From assembly GCF_000819725.1 (NCBI RefSeq), contig NZ_CDDH01000014.1:22056-86055 (forward strand): a DNA stretch of 64,000 bases, in the 5' to 3' direction. Position numbers and translations under genes: made by a program. How positions within the stretch are numbered: the first letter of the stretch is position 1; each line of letters begins with the position of its first letter. Source of the DNA: Aeromonas australiensis (GTDB taxonomy: Bacteria; Pseudomonadota; Gammaproteobacteria; Enterobacterales; Aeromonadaceae). Under the pieces are notes generated by a model that was given only the letters and a program-made list of their open reading frames with translations, was not told the origin of the DNA and searched no databases. Positions 20,081 to 30,020 of this stretch are shown piece after piece.

Positions 20081-20569
20081 TCACCAGGGATAGGTAACGC
20101 CGGGCCACTCGGCCCAAGGCACCTCTCGCCCCGGCAGACGCGGCTCGGACCAGCGCCATACTCTGGCGAGCCAGTCGCGCAGCTGAATCTCCAGCTCTTC
20201 ATCGGTGATGGGCGCCTCGGCCACCTTCCAGAAGAAGAGCTCAACCTCTACCTCCGGCAGAACCGAAGGGTAGAGATAGACCCCGCCCCAGAACTCGGAT
20301 TCCCGATCCGGACTCCAGAGGCCATAAGCAAAGGAGCGTTTGGCCAGAAACTCCGACTGCTGCCACTCCAAATCCCCTTCGTGCTGACTCAGGCTGAAAT
20401 TGGCGGAGGGCCAGATATCGTTTGGCCGAAACAGCTGATGAAGCTGTTCGCACTCGCGCAGGATGGCGACAAACTCCAGCACCGCCTGCGCGGGAGTCGC
20501 GGGCAACAACAAGAAACGCGGGTGCCGATAGGCCTTCGGCACCCGAAACCGTTTGGGAAAACGCAGCAT
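20081..20569 (-). CDS. GNAT-like acetyltransferase-related protein
   Basis: Protein of 162 residues whose ATG overlaps the ydiJ stop codon by one base (TGATG), so it is translationally coupled to ydiJ. The middle part (DLEWQQSEFLAKRSFAYGLW, then GGVYLYPS and EVELFFWKV) resembles GNAT-family N-acetyltransferases that read DLxWHxxEFxxRxSFAYxV followed by LGxVYxxP. This is pattern recognition, and the acetyl-CoA loop is not obvious in the C-terminal half. It has no signal peptide or membrane helix. Substrate unknown. The family is a moderate-confidence call; the gene itself is real given coupling and frame. Confidence 0.6.
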   Translation of the reverse strand: MLRFPKRFRVPKAYRHPRFLLLPATPAQAVLEFVAILRECEQLHQLFRPNDIWPSANFSLSQHEGDLEWQQSEFLAKRSFAYGLWSPDRESEFWGGVYLYPSVLPEVEVELFFWKVAEAPITDEELEIQLRDWLARVWRWSEPRLPGREVPWAEWPGVTYPW

Positions 20570-23500
20570 CAAAGCAGCTCCAACAGAGCTTGCACTGGAT
20601 GTTTGAGCTTTTCCCCCTCCATTCGCTTGACCTGACTGCGGCACGAATAGCCGGTGGCCAGACAACGCGCTTTGGGCAGGCGGGCTAGCGGGTCGGCCCA
20701 GCTCAACCCATAAATGCCCTTGGAGTTCTCCACCTGTTTGACGTCGTGACCATAGGTGCCTGCCATACCGCAGCAGCCCACCGAAACCGGCTGCAGTTTG
20801 GCGCCAAAGCGACCAAACAGGGTGCTCCAGTCGCCGTGAGTGGAGGGCTTGGCGGTCTTCTCGGTGCAGTGAGCAAACAGATACCAGGGCTCGCCCCCCT
20901 CCTCGCTCTTGGTCTTGTCGGTGCTGACAGGCAACTGCTCTGCCGGCAACGACAGCAGCCACTCCTGGGGCAGCAACACCTGAAAATCACCGCGAGCCGA
21001 CCCCAGTGCCTTGGCATACTCGTCGCGATAGCAGAGCACCATGGCCGGATCCACCCCCACCATGGGGATGCCAAGCGCTGCCACCTTGTTGAAGAACTGG
21101 GCGCTGTTGGCGGCGGTGCGGGCAAAGGCGCGCAGGAACCCCTTGATATGCTGGGGTTTGCCGTTGGGTTTAAAGGGCAGCAAGTAGGGCTGGAACCCAA
21201 GCTTGCTGGCGAGTTTCACCAGATCGCGCACCACGGGGGCGTCGTAATAGCTGGTGAAGGGATCCTGCACGATGAGCACCACCTGCTTGCGCTGCTCGGC
21301 GCTCATCCGCTCCAGCCCCGGCAGATCAAAATAGCGGGCGCGGTTGTCGTGCAGGCTCTCGGCCAGAGTCGGCACACTCAGAAGCGGCACATCCACCATG
21401 CCGATGCTCTTCTCGGCCGCCTTCTGGGCCCACTCTTTTTCCAGGAAGAAGTTGACCAGCTTCGGCGCCTTGGCGAGCAGCGGCGTATAGCTTTCGACGG
21501 TACCGACGACGTAATCCTTGGGGGCGCGCAGGTAGCGGCCGTGATAGAGCTGCATAAAGCGGGCGCGAAAATCGGGTACATCCACCTTGATCGGGCACTG
21601 GCTGGAGCACGCCTTGCAGGCCAGACAGCCAGCCATCGCCTCCATCACCTCGTGGGAGAAGTCATACTCGCCGCGCTGTTTGGCCCAGCTGTTGCGCACC
21701 TTGTCCACCAGCTGTTTGAAGCGCACCCCACCGGATTGCAGTGCCACCTCTTCCGCCAGCGGATCGAACCCCTGCTCCGATAACTGACGCAACCATTCGC
21801 GCATCAGGCCCGCCCGCCCCTTGGGGGAGTGGCGGCGATCGCGGCTGATCTTGACCGAGGGGCACATGGGGGAGTCGGTCTCGAAGGTGAAGCACAAACC
21901 ATTGCCATTGCAATCCATGGCGCGGGTGTAGCTGGTGCGCACCGCGAGCGGGATCTGGCGGTCATACTTGCCGCGCTTGGGGCCATCTACCGATACCAGC
22001 TCGGCGCCACTACCATAGGGAATACAGATCTTGCCCGGGTTGATCCGGTTAGCCGGGTCGAACGCCCCCTTGACCCGCTGCAGCTCCTCCCACAACTCGC
22101 CAAAGAAGGCGGGGCTGTATTCGGAACGAAACCCCTTGCCGTGCTCCCCCCACATCAGGCCGCCATATTTGGCGGTCAGCGCCACCACCTGATCGGAGAT
22201 GCGGCGCAGCAGCAGCTCCTGCTCGGGGTCGCACAAATCCAGCGCCGGGCGCACGTGCAGCACCCCGGCATCGACGTGGCCAAACATGCCGTAGTCGAGG
22301 CCGTGGGCATCCAGCAGGGCGCGAAACTCCATGATGAAATCGGCCAGGGATTCGGGCGGCACGGCGGTATCTTCGGTGAAGGCCACCGGCTTCTTGCGCC
22401 CTTCGGCGTTGCCCAGCAGCCCCACCGACTTCTTGCGCATGGCGTAGATGGTCTCGATGCTCGGCAGGTGGTCACACACCTGATAGCCGATGATCCCCGC
22501 CTCCCCCTTGGCCAGCAGGTCGTCGATACGGCGGCAGAGCTCGGCCACCTTGGCCTTGTGTTCCGCTTCATCGGTATCGGCAAACTCGACCATATTGAGC
22601 CCCTGCAGATCCTTGCCGGGCACATCCTGAATCAGTTCTTTCACCGAATGCCAGATGATGTCGGCGCGGGCCAGCCCGAGCACCCGGGAGTCCACCGTCT
22701 CCACCGACAGGGCTTGCGCCTGCACCATAAAGGGGGCGTTGCGCAGAGCCGAGGGGAAGCTGTCGTACTTGACGTTAACGAGCGTGCGATAACGCGGGAT
22801 GGGGGTGATATTGAGTTTGGCTTCGGTGATAAAGCCGAGGGACCCTTCAGAGCCGCACAGCACCCGGCTCACATCCAGGGTATCTGTGTCGGGTTGATAG
22901 AGGTGCTTGAGATCGTAGCCGGTCAGAAAGCGGTTGAGCCTGGGGAAGGTCGCTTCGATATCGGCGCGGCGCTCCTTGCCGATGCGATAGAGGGTGCGGT
23001 AGATCTCCCCTTCGCGACTCTCCAGCGCCAACTTGTCGGCAAGCCGTTCGCCATTTAGCGGCTCGGTGGCCATGATGTCGCCACTCTCCAGCACGGCTTT
23101 GAGGCCGAGCACGTGATCCGAGGTTTTGCCGTAAACCAGCGATCCCTGCCCCGAGGCATCGGTGTTGATCATGCCCCCTAAGGTGGCGCGGTTGGAGGTC
23201 GAAAGATCCGGCGAGAAGAAGTAGCCGTGGGGCTTGAGATAGGCGTTGAGCTGGTCTTTCACCACCCCGGCCTGGGCGCGCACCCACCCCTCCTCCAGAT
23301 TAATTTCCATGATCTGGTTCATATAACGGGAGAGATCGACGATAATGCCGCCGCCCAATGACTGACCGTTGGTGCCGGTACCGCCACCGCGAGGGAAAAA
23401 ACTCAAGGAGGCAAAAACCGGATCAGCAGCCAGCTTGAGCATCACTGCTATTTCATCCGCACTGCGCGGATAGAGCACCGCTTGAGGTACTACCTGATAG

Positions 23501-23640
23501 ACGCTGTTGTCCGTCGCCATCGCCAACCGGCTTGCATAAGACTTTTCGATATCACCACGAAATGCACTGCGCGCTAACAACTCAAGAAATTGCAGGGTTG
23601 TGGGTGACAAACTGTCCTGGTAATCGAGTCTCGGGATCAT
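20569..23640 (-). CDS. ydiJ: YdiJ-type FAD-linked and iron-sulfur oxidoreductase
   Basis: Large 1023-residue flavoprotein, the same size as E. coli YdiJ (1018). Order: FAD-binding type 4 domain (PRGGGTGTNGQSLGGGIIVD, about 80-110; TLGGMINTDASGQGSLVYG, about 155-175), then the FAD-oxidase C-terminal domain to about 550. A ferredoxin-like cluster motif CLACKACSSQCP lies near 670, and a C-terminal CCG-type domain (SVGCCGMAGTYGH, about 955) follows. Homologues oxidise D-2-hydroxy acids, and E. coli YdiJ has been proposed to act on D-2-hydroxyglutarate. It is first of ydiJ-GNAT-menI and divergent from a cation transporter. AAGGA precedes the ATG. Confidence 0.93.
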   Translation of the reverse strand: MIPRLDYQDSLSPTTLQFLELLARSAFRGDIEKSYASRLAMATDNSVYQVVPQAVLYPRSADEIAVMLKLAADPVFASLSFFPRGGGTGTNGQSLGGGIIVDLSRYMNQIMEINLEEGWVRAQAGVVKDQLNAYLKPHGYFFSPDLSTSNRATLGGMINTDASGQGSLVYGKTSDHVLGLKAVLESGDIMATEPLNGERLADKLALESREGEIYRTLYRIGKERRADIEATFPRLNRFLTGYDLKHLYQPDTDTLDVSRVLCGSEGSLGFITEAKLNITPIPRYRTLVNVKYDSFPSALRNAPFMVQAQALSVETVDSRVLGLARADIIWHSVKELIQDVPGKDLQGLNMVEFADTDEAEHKAKVAELCRRIDDLLAKGEAGIIGYQVCDHLPSIETIYAMRKKSVGLLGNAEGRKKPVAFTEDTAVPPESLADFIMEFRALLDAHGLDYGMFGHVDAGVLHVRPALDLCDPEQELLLRRISDQVVALTAKYGGLMWGEHGKGFRSEYSPAFFGELWEELQRVKGAFDPANRINPGKICIPYGSGAELVSVDGPKRGKYDRQIPLAVRTSYTRAMDCNGNGLCFTFETDSPMCPSVKISRDRRHSPKGRAGLMREWLRQLSEQGFDPLAEEVALQSGGVRFKQLVDKVRNSWAKQRGEYDFSHEVMEAMAGCLACKACSSQCPIKVDVPDFRARFMQLYHGRYLRAPKDYVVGTVESYTPLLAKAPKLVNFFLEKEWAQKAAEKSIGMVDVPLLSVPTLAESLHDNRARYFDLPGLERMSAEQRKQVVLIVQDPFTSYYDAPVVRDLVKLASKLGFQPYLLPFKPNGKPQHIKGFLRAFARTAANSAQFFNKVAALGIPMVGVDPAMVLCYRDEYAKALGSARGDFQVLLPQEWLLSLPAEQLPVSTDKTKSEEGGEPWYLFAHCTEKTAKPSTHGDWSTLFGRFGAKLQPVSVGCCGMAGTYGHDVKQVENSKGIYGLSWADPLARLPKARCLATGYSCRSQVKRMEGEKLKHPVQALLELL

Positions 23641-23806
23641 GAATCCTTGTTCCCTTGTTTACTTGATGCCGGCACGCCGGCGACTACGACCGGTCCGTCG
23701 CCTGTCAATGGCATCCAGACCAGTCCGCTCACATGTGAGCGGGCAGTATATCAGCTAGAAAACCGCTTGCCCTTGGCAATATTCACCATTTGAAAGGAGG
23801 ACTTTT

Positions 23807-24733
23807 ATGGCTCACACCAGCCATGTTATCAGTACGCTTATCACCACCGAAAAACAGGCGCTGACCCTGTCGCTGTTCGGTTGTATCACCTTTGCCATCT
23901 TCGGCATCGGCTACGGCCTGTTGGTTGGTTCCAACGCCATCATGCTCGATGGTATCTTTACCCTGTTCAGCATGGGCATGACCGGCCTTGGCCTGGTGAC
24001 CGCCTATCTCGTTACCCGCCCTTCCGATGCGCGCTTCCAGTACGGCTATGCCCACTTCGAGCCCATCGCCAACGTCATCAATGGCACCATTATTCTGCTG
24101 CTCTGCCTCGGCGCTCTCTATAGCGGCATCACCACCCTGCTGGATGGCGGACGGGAGATCGATCTCGGCCACGCCCTTATCTATGCCGCCGTCTCCACCT
24201 TCTTCTGCGCCATCATCTACCGGATTGAAGCCCGGGTCGCCGAGCAGGTAGACTCCGAACTGGTGCGGGTCGACTCCAAGGAGTGGCTGGTTGACACCAT
24301 TTTAAGCGCCACCCTGCTGGTCGGCTTTCTGATCGCCATTGGCCTCGATGCCATCGGTCACGGTCAATACAACCGCTACATAGATCCGGTGCTGGTCTCG
24401 CTGCTGGCACTGTGCGCCACTCTCATTCCCATCAAGGTGCTGAGCATAAACCTGCGAGAAGTATTCAAACTTGCCCCCAAGGGCGATGTGTCACAGCAGG
24501 TCGAGCGGGAAATAGAGACGCTGCGCCAGCGTCACGGTATAGAGTGCTACAGCCATCTGGCCAAAAGCGGTCGCCGCTTCGATCTGGAATTGAATATTCT
24601 GGTGGCACCGGGTCAGGAGTGGCCCGTCGAACGTCAGGATGCCCTGCGTCAGGAGCTCTGGTCTCGCCTCGGCGATACCCTGGGGGATGCCTGGCTCTCG
24701 GTCTGTTTCACCCGCGAAAAGCGCTGGTTGTAA
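23807..24733 (+). CDS. Cation diffusion facilitator family transporter
   Basis: Inner-membrane divalent-metal/proton exporter of the CDF family, 308 residues. About six membrane helices are visible; helix II carries AIMLDGIFTLFSMGMTG and helix V VDTILSATLLVGFLIAIGLD, with the Asp residues expected to bind metal, and a C-terminal cytoplasmic domain (about 215-308) follows. The YAHFEPIANVINGTI segment is typical of the subgroup annotated simply as CDF. Zinc, iron or manganese are possible. A very strong ribosome site (AAAGGAGG) lies 6 bases before the ATG. Confidence 0.88.
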   Translation: MAHTSHVISTLITTEKQALTLSLFGCITFAIFGIGYGLLVGSNAIMLDGIFTLFSMGMTGLGLVTAYLVTRPSDARFQYGYAHFEPIANVINGTIILLLCLGALYSGITTLLDGGREIDLGHALIYAAVSTFFCAIIYRIEARVAEQVDSELVRVDSKEWLVDTILSATLLVGFLIAIGLDAIGHGQYNRYIDPVLVSLLALCATLIPIKVLSINLREVFKLAPKGDVSQQVEREIETLRQRHGIECYSHLAKSGRRFDLELNILVAPGQEWPVERQDALRQELWSRLGDTLGDAWLSVCFTREKRWL

Positions 24734-24799
24734 CGACCGCACGGGGGAGTGCGGCATGGCCGCCTCCCCCTGTCGCATCACACCCCGCTGACACTGCTC

Positions 24800-24827
24800 T
24801 TGCCAAATTGGCGCCAGCCGCTATCAT
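24800..24827 (+). promoter_or_regulatory. Predicted sigma70 promoter of the TerC/CBS gene
   Basis: TTGCCA, 16-base spacer, TATCAT (five of six matches each). It would give a leader of about 190 nt before the ATG at 25022. No known metal riboswitch consensus was recognised in that leader. Confidence 0.5.
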
Positions 24828-25021
24828 CGGGGCTCATTTTTCACCCGAGGTTTTATTGCCCATCATGGACAATCCCCGAAGTTGCCCTTCGTCTCTCTCT
24901 GTCAAAGCCTATCTTTTTCTGCTTAATCAGCGCCTCTGAATAACACCTTTGCCTTGCTGTTACTGCGGCCCTCGTGCGCCCTGCTCACGCTCTGCTCTGT
25001 CTGTTTTTTTGAGGTCACTAC

Positions 25022-26557
25022 ATGGAATTGCTGCTGGACCCCCATATCTGGATCGGTCTGTTTACCCTGATCCTCCTCGAGATTGTGCTGGGGATCGACA
25101 ATCTGGTCTTTATCGCCATCCTGGTGAAAAAACTGCCCCCCGCCCAGCGGGACAAGGCGCGCGTCATCGGTCTGTCGCTGGCCCTGCTGATGCGCCTTGG
25201 CCTCTTGAGCGTGATGTCCTGGCTGATCACCCTGACCACCCCCATTTTGCACCTGTGGGATCACCCCTTCTCCGGCCGGGACCTGATCCTGATGGGCGGC
25301 GGCCTGTTTCTGCTGTTCAAGGCCACCTCCGAGCTGCACGAGCGGCTGGAAGCCAAACCCCAGGATGATGGGCCGCTTGGCGTCTACGCCCGCTTCGGCG
25401 TGGTGATCGCCCAGATCCTGGTACTCGATGCGGTCTTCTCCCTCGACTCCATCATCACCGCCGTCGGCATGGTCGATGAACTGTGGGTGATGATGGCTGC
25501 CGTCACCATCGCCATGGTGGTGATGGTGCTCGCCTCCAAGCCGCTGACCCGCTTCGTCAACGCCCACCCGACCGTGGTGGTGCTCTGCCTGAGTTTCCTG
25601 CTGATGATAGGTTTTAGCCTGGTGGCGGAAGGATTCGGCTTCCACATTCCGAAGGGTTACCTCTATGCGGCCATCGGCTTCTCGGTACTGATCGAGTTCT
25701 TTAACCAGCTGGCCCAGCGCAGTGCGGCGCGCCAGGATGCCAAACAGCCCCTGCGCGAGCGCACCACCGCCGCCATCTTCAAGTTGATGGGCAGCAAAGC
25801 CTATCAACCTCGGGAAGATGATGATTTTGATACAGCCCCCGCCGAGCGAGTGAGCTTTGGCGAGGAGGAGCGCTATATGGTGACCGGCGTGCTGTCGCTG
25901 GCCGAGCGCTCCATCCGTACCATCATGACCCCGCGCTCCGAAATGGCCTGGATCGATATCAACGACGCCAGCGACGAGATCCGCGCCCTGCTGAAGCGGG
26001 AACCCCACAGCCTGTTCCCCCTCTGTGACGGGGATCTGGACGAGGTGATCGGGGTGGTCAAGGCCCGCGACCTGCTGTTTGCCTTGAACGAAGGACAATC
26101 CTTAAGCGAATTGGCCAGGCAGAACGACCCCATTATCGTGCCGCAGACCATCAACGTGATTAAGCTGCTGGCTGAACTTCGCCAAGCCAAGGGGAGCCTG
26201 ATCCTGGTCGCCGACGAGTTTGGTGTCATTCAGGGGCTGGTGACCACCCACGACCTGCTGGAGGCCATCGTCGGCGAACTGCCAGACGAGGACGAGACCC
26301 CGGATATGGTACGTAGCGGGGAAGGGTGGCTCGTCAACGGCAGCACCAACATCCACCATGTGGAGCAAGTGCTGGAGCACGAAGGGCTGGTGAGCGAGAG
26401 TGACGAGTATGTGACCCTGGCGGGCATGCTGCTCTCCCACTTTGGCACCCTGCCCACCCCGGGCCAGCAACTACAGTTGCAACAACTCTGCTTTGAGGTG
26501 GTTGACGTCAGTGAGCGGCGCATCGAACAGGTGCGGGTAATGCCGGCGATGGGCTGA
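25022..26557 (+). CDS. yoaE: TerC-family membrane protein with CBS and CorC domains (YoaE/YegH-like)
   Basis: Inner-membrane protein of 511 residues, like E. coli YoaE (518) and YegH. The N-terminal TerC domain (about 1-240) has seven or so helices with the conserved acidic segments [16 protein letters not shown] and [21 protein letters not shown] pair of CBS domains (about 295-420; [33 protein letters not shown]) and a CorC_HlyC domain (about 435-511) follow. TerC relatives export manganese or help load metals on secreted proteins; the role of the YoaE type is not settled. Transcribed alone, with a terminator after it. Confidence 0.88.
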   Translation: MELLLDPHIWIGLFTLILLEIVLGIDNLVFIAILVKKLPPAQRDKARVIGLSLALLMRLGLLSVMSWLITLTTPILHLWDHPFSGRDLILMGGGLFLLFKATSELHERLEAKPQDDGPLGVYARFGVVIAQILVLDAVFSLDSIITAVGMVDELWVMMAAVTIAMVVMVLASKPLTRFVNAHPTVVVLCLSFLLMIGFSLVAEGFGFHIPKGYLYAAIGFSVLIEFFNQLAQRSAARQDAKQPLRERTTAAIFKLMGSKAYQPREDDDFDTAPAERVSFGEEERYMVTGVLSLAERSIRTIMTPRSEMAWIDINDASDEIRALLKREPHSLFPLCDGDLDEVIGVVKARDLLFALNEGQSLSELARQNDPIIVPQTINVIKLLAELRQAKGSLILVADEFGVIQGLVTTHDLLEAIVGELPDEDETPDMVRSGEGWLVNGSTNIHHVEQVLEHEGLVSESDEYVTLAGMLLSHFGTLPTPGQQLQLQQLCFEVVDVSERRIEQVRVMPAMG

Positions 26558-26575
26558 GTGTGCCCGAACATGACC

Positions 26576-26600
26576 AGAGGGCCTGCGGGCCCTCTTTTGT
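26576..26600 (+). terminator. Rho-independent terminator of the TerC/CBS gene
   Basis: Stem AGAGGGCC with GGCCCTCT, 4-base loop, followed by TTTGTT, 19 bases after the stop codon. Confidence 0.8.
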
Positions 26601-26745
26601 TATCCCCCTTGCGATCGGCCAGCCCTCCATCAACACACCGCACCCGATTGCTGCACCAGATGCAATTCAATGGTGCAATTACCCCTCTTTTTCACAGCAA
26701 GATGGCGGCATAGAGTGGCCTCATTTCCACCATGAGGAACTCAAG

Positions 26746-27867
26746 ATGAGCCTGGATCCCCTGTTTTGCCCGCAGCGCCTCGGCCAACTGCACCTTGCCA
26801 ACCGCATCGTCATGCCCCCCATGACCCGCTCCCGTGCCAGTCAGCCCGGTGATGTGGCCAACGCCATGATGGCGAGCTACTACGCCCAGCGCGCCGAGGC
26901 GGGCCTGATCATCAGCGAAGGCACCCAGATCGACCCCGTGGGCAAGGGCTACGCCTGGACGCCGGGTATCTACAGTGCAGAGCAGATCGCCGGCTGGAAG
27001 CTGGTGACCGATGCCGTGCACGCCAAGGGGGGCACCATCTTCGCCCAGCTCTGGCACGTGGGCCGGGTCACCCATCCGGACAACATCGGCGGCGCCCAGC
27101 CCATCTCCGCTTCAGCCCTGCCCGCAGTGGGCGTCAAGGTGTTCGTCGATAACGGCAGCGATGCGCCGGGCTTTGTCGAGACCGTCACCCCGCGCGCCAT
27201 GACTCAAGCCGATATCGATGCGGTAGTGAGCCAGTTCCGCCAAGCGGCCCGTAACGCCATCAGCGCCGGTTTTGACGGCATCGAGCTGCACGCCGCCAAC
27301 GGATACCTCATCAACCAGTTCCTCGACTCCGAATCCAACGCCCGCACCGACAATTACGGCGGATCGCTGGAAAACCGACTGCGCTTTCTCAAAGAGGTGA
27401 CCGAGGCGGTCAGTAGCGAAATCGGGGCTGACCGGGTTGGGGTGCGTCTTGCGCCGCTCACCACCCTCAACGGCACAGTCGATGCCAATCCGCAGCAGAC
27501 CTATCTGGCGGCCGCCCGCCTGCTGGGCCAGCTCAACGTGGTCTACCTGCACATTGCCGAAGCGGACTGGGACGATGCCCCCCTGATGCCGGAGCACTTC
27601 AAGCAGGGTCTGCGGGATGCCTTTCCCAACACCCTGATCTATGCCGGCAAATATGATGGTGAACGTGCCCGAGCGGCCCTTGAGGCGGGCTGGGCCGACA
27701 TGAATGGCTTTGGCCGCCCCTTCGTCGCCAACCCGGACCTGCCGAACCGGCTGCGCCACGGCTATCCGCTGACACCCCACGATCCGGCCACCCTGTTTGG
27801 CGGCGGCGAGCAGGGGCTGACTGACTACCCGAGTTATCAACCGACCGCTGCGCCGCTCCCGGTCTGA
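26746..27867 (+). CDS. nemA: Old yellow enzyme family NADH:flavin oxidoreductase, NemA-like
   Basis: FMN-dependent ene-reductase acting on alpha,beta-unsaturated carbonyls and nitro-esters, such as E. coli N-ethylmaleimide reductase (365 residues; 373 here). The TIM-barrel start is LFCPQRLGQLHLANRIVMPP; the substrate-binding His/Asn pair and Tyr lie in GIELHAANGYLINQFLDS (about 180), followed by TDNYGGSLENRLRFL. The C-terminal FMN phosphate region is FGRPFVANPDLPNRL. The ATG at 26746 with AGGAA upstream is chosen; an open frame reaching 26560 crosses the previous terminator and is not coding. No TetR-type repressor gene (nemR) is adjacent. Confidence 0.92.
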   Translation: MSLDPLFCPQRLGQLHLANRIVMPPMTRSRASQPGDVANAMMASYYAQRAEAGLIISEGTQIDPVGKGYAWTPGIYSAEQIAGWKLVTDAVHAKGGTIFAQLWHVGRVTHPDNIGGAQPISASALPAVGVKVFVDNGSDAPGFVETVTPRAMTQADIDAVVSQFRQAARNAISAGFDGIELHAANGYLINQFLDSESNARTDNYGGSLENRLRFLKEVTEAVSSEIGADRVGVRLAPLTTLNGTVDANPQQTYLAAARLLGQLNVVYLHIAEADWDDAPLMPEHFKQGLRDAFPNTLIYAGKYDGERARAALEAGWADMNGFGRPFVANPDLPNRLRHGYPLTPHDPATLFGGGEQGLTDYPSYQPTAAPLPV

Positions 27868-27921
27868 TCTCCGTAAACCGCTCGCCGGTTGGTACACCAA
27901 TACCGCCATACATAAATGAAC

Positions 27922-27953
27922 GAGGCCCGCCAGTGATGGCGGGCCTCTTTTTA
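27922..27953 (+). terminator. Rho-independent terminator of nemA
   Basis: Perfect 11-bp stem GAGGCCCGCCA with 4-base loop GTGA, followed by six T. It separates nemA from the converging deaminase gene. Confidence 0.88.
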
Positions 27954-27992
27954 TATCAACTGCTTTTCATATCGAGGGCATTGGCACCTGAC

Positions 27993-29090
<1,098 letters not shown>

Positions 29091-29255
29091 TCAGCCCCTC
29101 CACCAGAGTGACACCATGACAACTTAATTGTGCACCCAAGTGGCGAGACAGGGGAGACTTGTCACCAAACAGACTTATAATGGCGTCACAAAAATCATAA
29201 ATGATTGAACATCTTAACGATCGGCGACTCGCCTGCGCCCTGACAAGGAGTTTTC

Positions 29256-30005
29256 ATGAAGAAGAACGTCATCTGCGATATTGACGGTGTCATCCTGCAC
29301 AACAACGATCTCATCCCCGGTGCCGACCGTTTCGTCCACCGCCTGCTGGAGCAGGGCTGCAAGCTCTTGTTCCTCACCAACTACCCGGCTCAGACCCAGA
29401 AAGATCTGCAAAACCGCTTCCGCTCCGCCGGGATTGAGGTGCCGGAAGAGTGCTTCTACACCTCCGCCATGGGCACCGCCGACTTCCTCAAACGTCAGGA
29501 TGGCAAGAAAGCCTATGTGATTGGCGAAGGAGCCCTGACCCACGAGCTCTACAAGGCCGGTTTCACCATCACCGACATCGACCCCGACTTTGTGGTGGTG
29601 GGAGAAACCCGCAACTACAACTGGACCATGATGCAGCTGGGTGCCAAGTTCGTCGATCAAGGCGCCCGCTTTATCGCTACCAACCCCGACACCCACGGCC
29701 CCCTGATGCACCCGGCCTGTGGCGCCCTGTGCGCCCCCATCGAGCGGATGACCGGCAAGAAGCCGTTTTATGTCGGCAAGCCAAGTGCCTGGATCATCCG
29801 TGCGGCGCTCAACCGGATGGAAGCCCACTCCGACAACACCATCATCATCGGCGACAACCTGCGCACCGACATTCTGGCGGGCTTTCAGGCCGGTCTCGAG
29901 ACGGTGCTGGTGCTCTCCGGGGTAAGCAAGGTCGCCGATATCGACCGCATGCCGTTTCGCCCGAACCATATTTTCGACTCTGTGGTCGACATCGATATCG
30001 TCTGA
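29256..30005 (+). CDS. nagD: HAD-family nucleotide/sugar phosphatase NagD
   Basis: HAD type IIA phosphatase, 249 residues; E. coli NagD (250) prefers UMP and other ribonucleotide monophosphates. The nucleophile motif is VICDIDGVILHN (Asp 9, Asp 11), motif II LTNYPAQTQ, the type II cap includes PDFVVVGETRNYNW, and motif III/IV is GKPSAWIIRAA with IIIGDNLRTDILAGFQAG. Identity with E. coli NagD is high throughout. AAGGAG lies 7 bases before the ATG, and a perfect TATAAT lies at 29176-29181. Unlike E. coli it is not beside nagBAC; a Kef-type antiporter gene follows after 15 bases. Confidence 0.95.
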   Translation: MKKNVICDIDGVILHNNDLIPGADRFVHRLLEQGCKLLFLTNYPAQTQKDLQNRFRSAGIEVPEECFYTSAMGTADFLKRQDGKKAYVIGEGALTHELYKAGFTITDIDPDFVVVGETRNYNWTMMQLGAKFVDQGARFIATNPDTHGPLMHPACGALCAPIERMTGKKPFYVGKPSAWIIRAALNRMEAHSDNTIIIGDNLRTDILAGFQAGLETVLVLSGVSKVADIDRMPFRPNHIFDSVVDIDIV

Positions 30006-30020
30006 TCACAGGAGCCATCC

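Noticed and set aside
21829..23058. 409-codon open frame opposite ydiJ
   Set aside because: Antisense shadow without a ribosome site or recognisable domain.
24828..25021. Possible yybP-ykoY manganese riboswitch before the TerC-type gene
   Set aside because: TerC genes sometimes have one, but the conserved bulges of that riboswitch could not be found in this leader.
24923..26098. 391-codon His/Gln-rich open frame opposite the TerC/CBS gene
   Set aside because: Its composition reflects reverse-complemented membrane-protein codons; no family resemblance.
26560..26745. N-terminal extension of nemA
   Set aside because: It crosses the terminator of the previous gene; homology to old yellow enzymes starts at MSLDPLFCPQ.
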